Assembly (NCBI GenBank): GCA_003650185.1
Contig: QMOF01000094.1
Span: 1 to 8,121, forward strand
DNA: 8,121 nt
From: Chloroflexota bacterium
GTDB lineage: Bacteria; Chloroflexota; Dehalococcoidia; UBA2247; RBG-13-53-26
Direction of reading: 5' to 3'
Positions 1 through 5,593 of the stretch are shown piece after piece. How positions within the stretch are numbered: position 1 is the first letter of the stretch; each line of letters begins with the position of its first letter. The notes beneath the pieces are model-generated. The model had not been told where the DNA came from. It did not search any database and saw only the letters and a program-made list of their open reading frames with translations. A program made the position numbers and the translations under genes.

Positions 1-2
1 AC

Positions 3-104
3 CACATCCGCCCTCATCAAGCATTGCAATGGAGAACGCCTGCGGAGTATCTTAGAGACTGCCATCCGGAGATCGCCCCGGACCTCCAACTGTCTCATAT
101 GTAG
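3..104 (+). pseudogene. C-terminal end of an integrase-core (DDE) transposase, cut by the window edge
   Basis: The frame starting at base 3 is open to a TAG at 102-104 and encodes 33 residues beginning HIRPHQALQWRTPAEYL. The pattern RPHQAL-x3-TPAEYL is the hallmark C-terminal end of rve/DDE transposases of the IS3 and IS481 type, where it follows the catalytic glutamate of the DDE triad. The rest of the gene lies to the left of the window, so I cannot tell whether the element is intact or a remnant. The tail after the motif (RDCHPEIAPDLQLSHM) is not diagnostic. No clear terminal inverted repeat was recognised between the stop codon and the next gene. The call rests on a short motif seen directly; the family assignment comes from memory of these transposases. 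Confidence 0.65.
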
Positions 105-110
105 TGGACG

Positions 111-170
111 AGTACAAAGCCTTTCCTTTTGACTGGATTTTGATTATACTGTCACTACAGCTCTTGTACT
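111..170. repeat. 7-bp inverted repeat flanking the promoter candidate of the EF-G-like gene
   Basis: AGTACAA at 111-117 is mirrored exactly by TTGTACT at 164-170, and both arms continue imperfectly inward (AAGC against GCTC). The 46 bases between the arms contain the TATACT -10 candidate. It could be a regulatory dyad or the end of the neighbouring mobile element. A 7-bp match over this distance can also arise by chance. Confidence 0.25.
122..150 (+). promoter_or_regulatory. Promoter candidate for the EF-G-like gene
   Basis: TATACT at 145-150 matches five of six bases of the -10 consensus and sits in the most AT-rich stretch upstream of the gene. The -35 at the right distance (TTTCCT, 122-127, 17-bp spacer) is poor. 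A better -35 word, TTGACT at 129-134, is only 10 bp from the -10 and cannot pair with it. Transcription from here would give a leader of roughly 125 bases. Confidence 0.35.
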
Positions 171-270
171 GGCGAATCGCAATTGGCTTTGCCGTCTACG
201 CCAGCAGCCCATTCGGAGTTGCCGTTGTGTCCACAGTTCAACACTAGCCAAGATTGCGCGATCGGCTGAA

Positions 271-275
271 GGAGG
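271..275 (+). promoter_or_regulatory. Shine-Dalgarno that fixes the EF-G-like start at 284
   Basis: GGAGG lies 8 bases before the ATG at 284. An in-frame TTG at 254 would give a protein ten residues longer, but it would place this strong ribosome binding site inside the coding region and has no comparable site of its own. The ATG is therefore preferred. Confidence 0.8.
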
Positions 276-283
276 GTGGTCTG

Positions 284-2308
284 ATGCAGAAGTATAGCGC
301 TGACCAGATACGGAATGTGGTGTTGCTCTCTCACTCTGGAGCGGGCAAGACCTCTCTTAGCGAGGCGATGCTCTTCATCGCCGGGGCTATTCCGCGGCTG
401 GGCAGGGTTGACGATGGCAGCAGCACATCCGACTACGACCCCGACGAGATAAAGCGCCGGATCAGCATCAACCTCTCACTTCTTCACTGCGAATGGAACA
501 GACACAAGGTCAACATCCTTGACGCACCCGGGTATACCGACTTCGTCGCTGGAGTCAAGGCGGGAATGAGGGTAGCGGAGGGAGCAGTGATTGTGGTCTG
601 TGCTGCCTCCGGCGTGGAAGTCGGCACCGAACTCACCTGGCAGTACGCGGAAGAAAGCTCCCTGCCTCGCCTTATCTTCATCAACAAGATGGACAGAGAG
701 AACGCCGACTTCCATAAGGTAGTCGACCAGATACGCAACCGGTTCGGCTCCAGGTGCGTGCCCATCTCGCTGCCCATAGGGGCGCACGGGGCGCACGAGG
801 GGGTAGTTGATCTGGTCAACATGGAAGCCTACATAGGGGCCACGGGGCAGAAGGCGCAGATACCATCTTCGATGGAAGAAGAAGCCAATTCGTTCCGTGA
901 CAAGCTGGCAGAGGCTGTAGCTGAAACGGATGATGACCTCACTGTCAAGTACCTGGAAGGAGAAGAGATTACTTCGGAGGATATCGTGCGGGTGCTGAGA
1001 GAGGGGGTCAAGACCGGCAAGATAGTCCCCATCCTGACCGGTTCGGCCCTCCAGAGCGTGGGCATAGGTTATCTCCTGGACTCAATCTGCCAGTACCTGC
1101 CGTCGCCAAAAGAGGGGCCTGTGCCAGCCGAAGAGTCTGCTCCACTGAGCGCGCTGGTGTTCATGACCAGTGCCGATCCCTATGTCGGCAAACTGACCCA
1201 CTTCCGGGTCTACTCGGGTGCCATGGAGAGTAACTCGCAAGTATGGAACGCCAACAAGGAGCAGGTGGAGAGGATCGGTCAGCTCTTCGTCTTTCAGGGA
1301 AAGACCCAGGAGGCCGTATCCACGGTAGGCGCGGGCGATATCGGTGCTGTGGCCAAGCTCGCAGTGACCGGCACCGGTGACACCCTGTGCACCAGGGAGA
1401 ACCCGGTCCAACTCGAACCAATCAAATTCCCTGAGCCCCTTCTCAGTGTGTCTATCCACCCCAAGACCAAGGCGGACGTGGACAAGCTTGGCACCACCCT
1501 GCCCAGGCTGACTGAAGAGGACCCCACGCTCCGGGTGCGCAAGGACCCCGATACCGGGGAGACAATTCTCTCGGGCATGGGCGACTCGCACCTGGAGGTG
1601 GTCGTCGACCGAATGCAGCGCAAATTCGGCCTCGCAGTCACCGCAGAGACCCCCAGAATACCCTACAAGGAGACTGTCACCACCACCACCAACGCAGAGT
1701 ACAAGCACAAGAAACAGACCGGTGGGCATGGCCAGTACGGGCACGTGCTACTGGAGCTTGAGCCCCTGCCTCGGGGCAGTGGTTTCGAGTTTGCCGAGAG
1801 AGTGGTCGGCGGCGCGGTGCCCAAGAACTACATCCCTGCGGTCGAGAAAGGTGTCCTTGAGGCCCGCCAGGAGGGTGTCCTGGCCGGTTACCCGGTAGTT
1901 GATGTCAAGGCAACTCTCTACGACGGCAGCGCTCACCCGGTGGACTCTTCGGAAATATCCTTCAAGATCGCCGCGTCGCAGGCCCTGAAGAAGGGGCTGG
2001 CCCAGGCACAGCCAGTCCTGCTGGAGCCCATCATGCACCTGGAGGTGGTCGTCCCGGAGGAGTTCATCGGCGATGTCATCGGTGACCTCAACACCAAGCG
2101 GGCCAGGGTGCTGGGGATGAATCCCCAGGACGGAAGCCAGGTCATCGAGGCCCAGGTACCTCAGGCCGAGGTGATGAGGTACGCCATTGACCTGAGGTCG
2201 CTAACCCAGGGGCGGGGTACCTACAAGCTCGAGTTCAGCCACTACGAGGAGGTCCCTCCCCACATCGCAGAGAAAATCATCAACGAGCGCGCCGCGCAGA
2301 AGAGCTAG
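284..2308 (+). CDS. fusA: Elongation factor G-like GTPase (EF-G-2 type)
   Basis: A 674-residue translational GTPase with the five-domain layout of EF-G. The G domain has P-loop SHSGAGKTS (16-24), G3 DAPGYTDF (80-87), G4 NKMD (134-137) and G5 GSA (253-255). Domain II spans roughly 285-370, domain III 385-460, domain IV 465-580 with the loop KKQTGGHGQYG near 475-486, and domain V runs to the end, closing with LEFSHYEEVPPHI. Canonical EF-G has DTPGH in G3; its catalytic histidine is tyrosine here (Y84), and switch I reads RRISI instead of RGITI. I recall the same DAPGY in Thermus thermophilus EF-G-2, and length and C-terminus also fit that paralogue. It is therefore probably not the main translocase; EF-G-2 proteins bind GTP and ribosomes but their cellular role is unsettled. 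No str-operon genes (rpsL, rpsG, tuf) are adjacent, which supports a paralogue. The gene symbol denotes the family. Confidence 0.95.
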   Translation: MQKYSADQIRNVVLLSHSGAGKTSLSEAMLFIAGAIPRLGRVDDGSSTSDYDPDEIKRRISINLSLLHCEWNRHKVNILDAPGYTDFVAGVKAGMRVAEGAVIVVCAASGVEVGTELTWQYAEESSLPRLIFINKMDRENADFHKVVDQIRNRFGSRCVPISLPIGAHGAHEGVVDLVNMEAYIGATGQKAQIPSSMEEEANSFRDKLAEAVAETDDDLTVKYLEGEEITSEDIVRVLREGVKTGKIVPILTGSALQSVGIGYLLDSICQYLPSPKEGPVPAEESAPLSALVFMTSADPYVGKLTHFRVYSGAMESNSQVWNANKEQVERIGQLFVFQGKTQEAVSTVGAGDIGAVAKLAVTGTGDTLCTRENPVQLEPIKFPEPLLSVSIHPKTKADVDKLGTTLPRLTEEDPTLRVRKDPDTGETILSGMGDSHLEVVVDRMQRKFGLAVTAETPRIPYKETVTTTTNAEYKHKKQTGGHGQYGHVLLELEPLPRGSGFEFAERVVGGAVPKNYIPAVEKGVLEARQEGVLAGYPVVDVKATLYDGSAHPVDSSEISFKIAASQALKKGLAQAQPVLLEPIMHLEVVVPEEFIGDVIGDLNTKRARVLGMNPQDGSQVIEAQVPQAEVMRYAIDLRSLTQGRGTYKLEFSHYEEVPPHIAEKIINERAAQKS

Positions 2309-2335
2309 CTGATCGGTCCTCTCCGACAAGGAAAG

Positions 2336-2368
2336 AAGAGGGGCCAGCCCGTAGGGCTGGCCCCTCTT
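2336..2368. terminator. Bidirectional hairpin terminator between convergent genes
   Basis: A perfect 15-bp stem (2336-2350 with 2354-2368) encloses a 3-base loop GTA. It starts 27 bases after the EF-G-like stop and 28 bases before the etfA stop codon. Read on the minus strand, the stem is followed by a pyrimidine run (CTTTCCTT), so it should work best for the etf operon. On the plus strand the arm itself ends in CTCTT. Its position between two converging genes fits a shared terminator. Confidence 0.85.
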
Positions 2369-2396
2369 GTCCCATCACTGTGCTACCGCCGCCTGC

Positions 2397-3395
2397 TTAT
2401 CCGGCGAGTAGTTCCTTCACCTTCTCCTTGAATGCCGGAAGGGCCTGCTTCCAGTCGCCGACAATGCCGAACCCGGCTTCCCTGAAGATGTTGGCTTCAG
2501 GGTCCTTGTTGATAGCTACTATAGTCTTGGCGCCCGAGCAACCGGCCATGTGCTGGCTCGAGCCCGACAGGGCCACAGCAATGTAGAGATCGGGCGTGAC
2601 GATCTTGCCAGTGAGCCCCACCTGTGTGGTAGAGGGGACCCAGCCGTTGTCCACAGCGGGCCTGGTGCTCCCCACCGCTCCTTTGAAGAGCCTGGCCAAC
2701 TCCTCCAACTGCTGGAAGCCTTCGGGGCCACCCATGCCCCTTCCCCCAGATACCACGACGGGGGCATCTTCCAGCTTGACACCGGCCACCTCTTCCTTGA
2801 CCTTCTCTACGAACCTGACCCTTACCACTGACTCGTCTATCTCGGCGGGGACCTCGATTACCTCGCCCTGCCTCGAGGCGTCAGGCTCCAGTGCCGACAT
2901 GGCCTTGGAGCGCACGGTCGCCATTTGCGGCATACGGTCTGTGGTGAAGATGGCCCTGGCATTACCTCCATACACCGGGCGCGTCTGAAGGAGGAGCTTG
3001 CTGTCGGGATCAATGTCCAGGTCAACACAGTCCATGGACAGGACTGTATCCAGCCTGAAGGCGAGCCTCGGCGCCAGGTCACGTCCGACAGAGGTCTGCC
3101 CCATGAGCAAGATCTTGGGCATCACCTGCTTCACCGCTTTCTCCACCGCCGCCACGTACACGTCAGGCTGGTAGTTCTGGAGCAACGGGTCGTCCACCAC
3201 GTAGACCTTGTCCGCCCCCTGGGCAATGGCCTCTTGAGCCAGGCCCTTCACTCCGCTGCCTACCAGGACCGCCGACAGCTCCTCGCCCAGGGTGTCGGCC
3301 AGCTTCCGGCCGCAACCCAACAACTCGCCAGTAATGGCCGCCAGCTTCCCTTCAACTACATCGCCACAGATCAGTACGCCTTTGTAGTCTGCCAT
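2397..3395 (-). CDS. etfA: Electron transfer flavoprotein, alpha subunit
   Basis: A 332-residue protein of normal EtfA length. The N-terminal half is the Rossmann-like ETF domain. The C-terminal half (about 205-332) is the FAD-binding domain, with SGGRGMGG (216-223), GSTRPAVDNGW (242-252), VGLTGK (259-264), SGSSQH (277-282) and AINKDPEA (295-302). With EtfB it forms a soluble heterodimer that takes electrons from flavin dehydrogenases such as acyl-CoA dehydrogenases. At residue 261 there is Leu where mitochondrial-type EtfA has Gln (VGQTGK), and SGAIQH is SGSSQH here; both lie in FAD-contacting segments. The ATG at 3395 has AAGGAGG five bases upstream and directly follows the stop codon of the small ORF, so translation is probably coupled. 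It is the last gene of the operon. Whether the complex bifurcates electrons cannot be decided from this sequence alone. Confidence 0.97.
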   Translation of the reverse strand: MADYKGVLICGDVVEGKLAAITGELLGCGRKLADTLGEELSAVLVGSGVKGLAQEAIAQGADKVYVVDDPLLQNYQPDVYVAAVEKAVKQVMPKILLMGQTSVGRDLAPRLAFRLDTVLSMDCVDLDIDPDSKLLLQTRPVYGGNARAIFTTDRMPQMATVRSKAMSALEPDASRQGEVIEVPAEIDESVVRVRFVEKVKEEVAGVKLEDAPVVVSGGRGMGGPEGFQQLEELARLFKGAVGSTRPAVDNGWVPSTTQVGLTGKIVTPDLYIAVALSGSSQHMAGCSGAKTIVAINKDPEANIFREAGFGIVGDWKQALPAFKEKVKELLAG

Positions 3396-3617
3396 CTACT
3401 CCTCCTTAGGTAACTTGCTGTCCTGCGCGACAGCCGCTCTTCGCTCCCGGCTGGGTTGTTCTCTTGTCTCTTCGTGCTGCCCTGAGGCCCGTCCGGACTG
3501 GCCATCTTCGGTGGAGAGGAAACACTCGAGTAAGTCCCTCGCCACCTCGGATCCCTCCGCCTCAGCCGCCACCAGCCTCTCGTACAGGAACTGGATGGTA
3601 AGCCCGCAGCACGGCAT
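3396..3617 (-). CDS. Small unknown protein encoded between etfB and etfA
   Basis: A 73-residue ORF on the same strand as its neighbours. It starts 25 bases after the etfB stop, with GGAGAG ten bases before its ATG. Its TAG stop (3398-3396) directly abuts the etfA ATG (TAG|ATG), and its last codons (K-E-E) contain the etfA Shine-Dalgarno. This exact fit and the GC-rich third positions of the first 40 codons argue for real translation. The first half (1-38) could fold into helices (LTIQFLYERLVAAEAEGSEV) and holds cysteines C3, C4 and C32. The second half is polar, rich in Q, E, R and S, and probably disordered. I recognise no family. A role in coupling etfA translation, or as a small partner of the flavoprotein, is inference only. 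A GTG in another frame at 3628 gives an unconvincing Arg/Ser-rich product and was not chosen. Confidence 0.6.
   Translation of the reverse strand: MPCCGLTIQFLYERLVAAEAEGSEVARDLLECFLSTEDGQSGRASGQHEETREQPSRERRAAVAQDSKLPKEE
3401..3407 (-). promoter_or_regulatory. Shine-Dalgarno of etfA embedded in the upstream small ORF
   Basis: AAGGAGG, read on the minus strand, ends five bases before the etfA ATG at 3395. It overlaps the last sense codons of the small ORF, so ribosomes finishing the small ORF stop on top of the etfA start. Confidence 0.85.
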
Positions 3618-3642
3618 GTTTTTGGCACTCTCCAGTAGACTT

Positions 3643-4443
3643 CTAGATTACCTTGGCCTCTCTAAGCCGCTTGGCCAGGTTCACCGCCGCATCCGCCACG
3701 TTCTCGCCCTCGATGATCTCGCACTTCCCTTCCTTGACCGGCTGGAAGAGCTTGACCAGCTTGGCCCGTCTCCCGGCAGCGCCGACCTGGGCGGTGTCCA
3801 CCCCGATATCTCCCGGCTTCCAGATGGTGGGTTGAATCTTGGCCGCCTTCATAATGCCCTTGAGCGGTGCGTAGCGAGGCTCACCCAGCTCATTGGTCAC
3901 CGTGATCAGGCAAGGGGTAGGGATCTCCACCACCTCATAACCATCGGCTACCACGCGCTCCACGCGCACTTTGCCATCGCTTGTCTCTACCTTCTTGGCC
4001 AGCGTCACGGTGGGTATGCCCAGCAACTCGGCAATACCAACGCCCACCTGACCGGCGTCCCAGTCGGCCGCCTGCCTACCACAGAAGATGATGTCATAGG
4101 CGCCTATCTTCTTTATAGCCATAGACAGCGCGTAGGCTGTCGACCAGCTATCGCCATCCTCGTATGCAGGATCCTCCAGCAGGACCAGCTCGTCGGCTCC
4201 CATCGCCAGGGGCTTCTTCACTACGTCTCTGACCAGGTTGTTGCCTAAACTGAGCACCGTTATCTTCCCCCCGTGGGCGTCCTTCAGCCGTAGGGCTGCT
4301 TCAACTGCTATCTCGTCGAAGGTGCTGATCACAGGGGGAACACCTGGTGGGGGAACAACCTTGTTAGCCGCTGGGTCTACTTTGAAACTTGCGGGGGGTG
4401 CCTCCGGGTCGGGCACTTGCTTAACACAGACGATGAAGTCCAT
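3643..4443 (-). CDS. etfB: Electron transfer flavoprotein, beta subunit
   Basis: A 266-residue EtfB of usual length. It shows CVKQVPD (6-12), FDEIAVEAALRLK (42-54), LAMGADELVLL (79-89), the nucleotide-binding stretch FCGRQAADWDAGQVG (120-134) and the family signature around PRYAPLKGIMKAAK (189-202). EtfB binds AMP, or a second FAD in bifurcating forms, and pairs with EtfA in the cytoplasm. The DWDAGQVG segment recalls the DGDTAQVG motif of clostridial and Fix-type proteins more than the mitochondrial form, but this does not prove bifurcation. The ATG at 4443 is preceded by AGGAGGAG seven bases upstream. It is the first gene of the operon etfB - small ORF - etfA, with a good promoter about 65 bases upstream. 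No dehydrogenase, ferredoxin or ETF:quinone oxidoreductase gene is adjacent on the side that is visible. Confidence 0.97.
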   Translation of the reverse strand: MDFIVCVKQVPDPEAPPASFKVDPAANKVVPPPGVPPVISTFDEIAVEAALRLKDAHGGKITVLSLGNNLVRDVVKKPLAMGADELVLLEDPAYEDGDSWSTAYALSMAIKKIGAYDIIFCGRQAADWDAGQVGVGIAELLGIPTVTLAKKVETSDGKVRVERVVADGYEVVEIPTPCLITVTNELGEPRYAPLKGIMKAAKIQPTIWKPGDIGVDTAQVGAAGRRAKLVKLFQPVKEGKCEIIEGENVADAAVNLAKRLREAKVI

Positions 4444-4450
4444 AAATGCT

Positions 4451-4458
4451 CTCCTCCT
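4451..4458 (-). promoter_or_regulatory. Shine-Dalgarno of etfB
   Basis: AGGAGGAG on the minus strand lies seven bases before the ATG at 4443. It supports that start and suggests high translation of the operon's first gene. Confidence 0.8.
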
Positions 4459-4507
4459 CTAGGTCGCCGACAGCTCGGGGCCCGGCGGATAACTGACCAA
4501 ACCTAAA

Positions 4508-4535
4508 TTTATCATAGCTAGCTGTGGAGTGTCAA
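4508..4535 (-). promoter_or_regulatory. Promoter candidate of the etfB operon
   Basis: On the minus strand a perfect -35 TTGACA (4535-4530) is followed after 16 bases by GATAAA (4513-4508), which matches four of six -10 bases; shifting the -10 by one or two bases gives similar words (ATAAAT, TAAATT). The region is AT-rich against a GC-rich background. The leader to etfB would be about 60 bases. A palindrome AGCTAGCT lies inside the spacer (4518-4525) and could be an operator, though this is speculative. Confidence 0.65.
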
Positions 4536-4592
4536 TTTGAATGCGTCGGCCCAGCCACCGCGGCCGCCAGGCCACCCTGCCCCGGCAAGCGA

Positions 4593-4621
4593 TTGATACA
4601 CCCCGGCCTGAGTGCTAGCAT
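4593..4621 (+). promoter_or_regulatory. Promoter candidate of the metallophosphoesterase gene
   Basis: TTGATA (4593-4598, five of six) and TAGCAT (4616-4621, four of six) are separated by 17 bases, and TGC directly before the -10 gives the extended -10 pattern. Transcription would begin near 4628, about 30 bases before the ATG at 4660. This argues against the in-frame GTG at 4612, which would lie inside the promoter. Confidence 0.5.
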
Positions 4622-4659
4622 GTGGACCAGACGACCCGGCGGTCCAAACAGGGGGCGTG

Positions 4660-5136
4660 ATGCACAAGGCATCAGGTGCGGTGACCATCGGAGTGCTCTC
4701 GGACACACACGCGAGCTCCATCGCCGAAATCTCGCCGAGAATACTGGAAGCCCTGGCCTCGGTCGACCTGATAGTCCACGCCGGTGATTTTGTCACCAGG
4801 GACGTACTCGAGGGACTGAAGAAGCTCAAGCCGGTGACCGCCGTTCGGGGCAACATGGACTCCCAAGAGGTGACGGCGCTACTTCCGGACAAGGAGGTGT
4901 TCTCCGTCGGCGGCAGGAAAATCGGCGTGACCCACGGCTCCGGGGGTCCCTCGGGGATAGCCCGGCGGGTGAGGGCCCTTTTTGACGAGGTGGACGTTGT
5001 CATCTACGGCCACTCGCACGTGGCCCAAAACGAAGTCATTGACGGGGTCCTGTTCTTCAATCCGGGGAGGGCGCGGGAGTCCTTCGGCATCCTCACCATC
5101 GGGGAAGAGGTCAGGGGCGAAACAATCCCGGTCTAG
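4660..5136 (+). CDS. YfcE/MJ0936-type metallophosphoesterase
   Basis: A 158-residue calcineurin-like phosphoesterase with all family motifs in order: SDTH (14-17), HAGD (40-43), GNMD (64-67), THG (91-93) and GHSH (117-120), then NPGRAR (134-139) near the C-terminus. These Asp, His and Asn residues bind a two-metal centre, usually Mn or Ni, that hydrolyses phosphodiesters. The length is that of the compact single-domain YfcE/MJ0936 proteins, which act in vitro on model phosphodiesters; the natural substrate is generally unknown and cannot be told here. The canonical GNCD is GNMD, a mild change outside the metal ligands. The ATG at 4660 is chosen because of the promoter at 4593-4621 and because the extra residues from the upstream GTG (4612) are not protein-like. 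Its Shine-Dalgarno (AGGGGG, 4650-4655) is weak. It is transcribed away from etfB and looks monocistronic. Confidence 0.93.
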   Translation: MHKASGAVTIGVLSDTHASSIAEISPRILEALASVDLIVHAGDFVTRDVLEGLKKLKPVTAVRGNMDSQEVTALLPDKEVFSVGGRKIGVTHGSGGPSGIARRVRALFDEVDVVIYGHSHVAQNEVIDGVLFFNPGRARESFGILTIGEEVRGETIPV

Positions 5137-5171
5137 CCTGAAAAGGCAAGCCCCTCCTCCAAGCCGTCTCA

Positions 5172-5190
5172 AACTGAAGACACTTCAGTT
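5172..5190 (+). terminator. Possible terminator of the metallophosphoesterase gene
   Basis: A perfect 8-bp stem, AACTGAAG (5172-5179) and CTTCAGTT (5183-5190), with a 3-base loop lies 35 bases after the stop codon. The tail (CTTCC) has few T residues and the stem is AT-rich, so an intrinsic terminator would be weak. Confidence 0.4.
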
Positions 5191-5268
5191 CTTCCAGTGA
5201 TGTGACGTCCGTCCGAAGGGCGAGCCCGGCTACGGAGCCCAGGGGTCGGTGGCAATCCCCTGCCCTCA

Positions 5269-5300
5269 GCCCCGGCCGAGTTTGGAAAGGCTCGCCTACA
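5269..5300. repeat. Diverged 32-bp hairpin repeat, copy 1
   Basis: This segment shares 25 of 32 positions with 5477-5508, including the uninterrupted GGAAAGGCTC. It can fold as CGAGTT-TGGAAA-GGCTCG, using two G-U pairs where copy 2 has G-C pairs. Similarity extends loosely about 15 bases to the left of both copies. Confidence 0.5.
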
Positions 5301-5476
5301 AGCTGGTGGGGTCGGGCTAAGCGACCAGCCTGCCTACAAGGCCAGGCCACCTGGCCCCTGGAAACGGCGACGTCTCACCCACCGTAGAGCAGGGGCTGCT
5401 GGCCGGACGGCAGGGGGTACCCGGTCGGGTAGGGCACCCGACACTCACCAGGACGAGCGCCCCAACCCCTACTCTG

Positions 5477-5508
5477 GCCCCGTTCGAGCCCGGAAAGGCT
5501 CTCCTGCA
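5477..5508. repeat. Diverged 32-bp hairpin repeat, copy 2
   Basis: This is the second copy of the repeat at 5269-5300, in the same orientation and 208 bases downstream. It folds as GAGCC-CGGAAA-GGCTC with five Watson-Crick pairs. It lies just before the hairpin and promoter in front of the cation exporter. Confidence 0.5.
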
Positions 5509-5534
5509 GGGTGGCCGGGCACCCTCGCCCGGCG

Positions 5535-5543
5535 TGCTATAAT
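5535..5543 (+). promoter_or_regulatory. Extended -10 promoter element of the cation exporter gene
   Basis: TGCTATAAT (5535-5543) is a perfect extended -10 (TG-N-TATAAT). No -35 is recognisable 17 bases upstream, as expected for extended -10 promoters; that space is taken by the arm of a 7-bp hairpin (5514-5533). Transcription would begin near 5550 and give a leader of about 44 bases before the ATG at 5594. Confidence 0.6.
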
Positions 5544-5593
5544 TGACTCCAGGGCCGGAGATCGGCCTGATTCTGTTTTTGAGCGGCGCAGCC

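Larger units (their letters stand above)
5191..5593. other. Gene-free spacer dense in stem-loops
   Basis: No convincing coding frame was found here. The stretch holds a run of non-overlapping potential hairpins: CAGGGG/CCCCTG (5240-5245 with 5257-5262), CGAG/CTCG (5276-5279 with 5291-5294), GGTCG/CGACC (5310-5314 with 5322-5326, competing with GCTGGT/ACCAGC 5302-5307 with 5324-5329), GGCCAGG/CCTGGCC (5340-5346 with 5350-5356), GTCGGGT/ACCCGAC (5424-5430 with 5436-5442), GAGCC/GGCTC (5485-5489 with 5496-5500) and GCCGGGC/GCCCGGC (5514-5520 with 5527-5533). GCCTACAAG occurs twice (5294-5302 and 5332-5340). High GC content favours chance hairpins, but three perfect 7-bp stems with short loops in 200 bases is more than I would expect. 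A structured RNA or the remains of palindromic repeats are both possible. Confidence 0.45.

Noticed and set aside
1..132. An alternative open frame from base 1 to a TGA near 130
   Set aside because: It has no recognisable motif, while the frame from base 3 gives the transposase signature.
1082..1744. A 220-codon open frame on the minus strand inside the EF-G-like gene
   Set aside because: It lies wholly antisense to domains II to IV of a well-supported GTPase and has no family features.
3415..4248. A 277-codon open frame on the plus strand opposite etfB and the small ORF
   Set aside because: It is antisense to a clear EtfB with intact signature motifs, and its own product has no recognisable pattern.
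4612..4659. An upstream GTG start for the metallophosphoesterase
   Set aside because: It would add 16 residues without family support and would place the start inside the extended -10 promoter candidate; the ATG at 4660 gives the normal N-terminus close to the SDTH motif.
5543..5593. An upstream TTG start for the cation exporter
   Set aside because: It overlaps the last base of the perfect TATAAT, so it would not be in the transcript; the ATG at 5594 gives the usual length.
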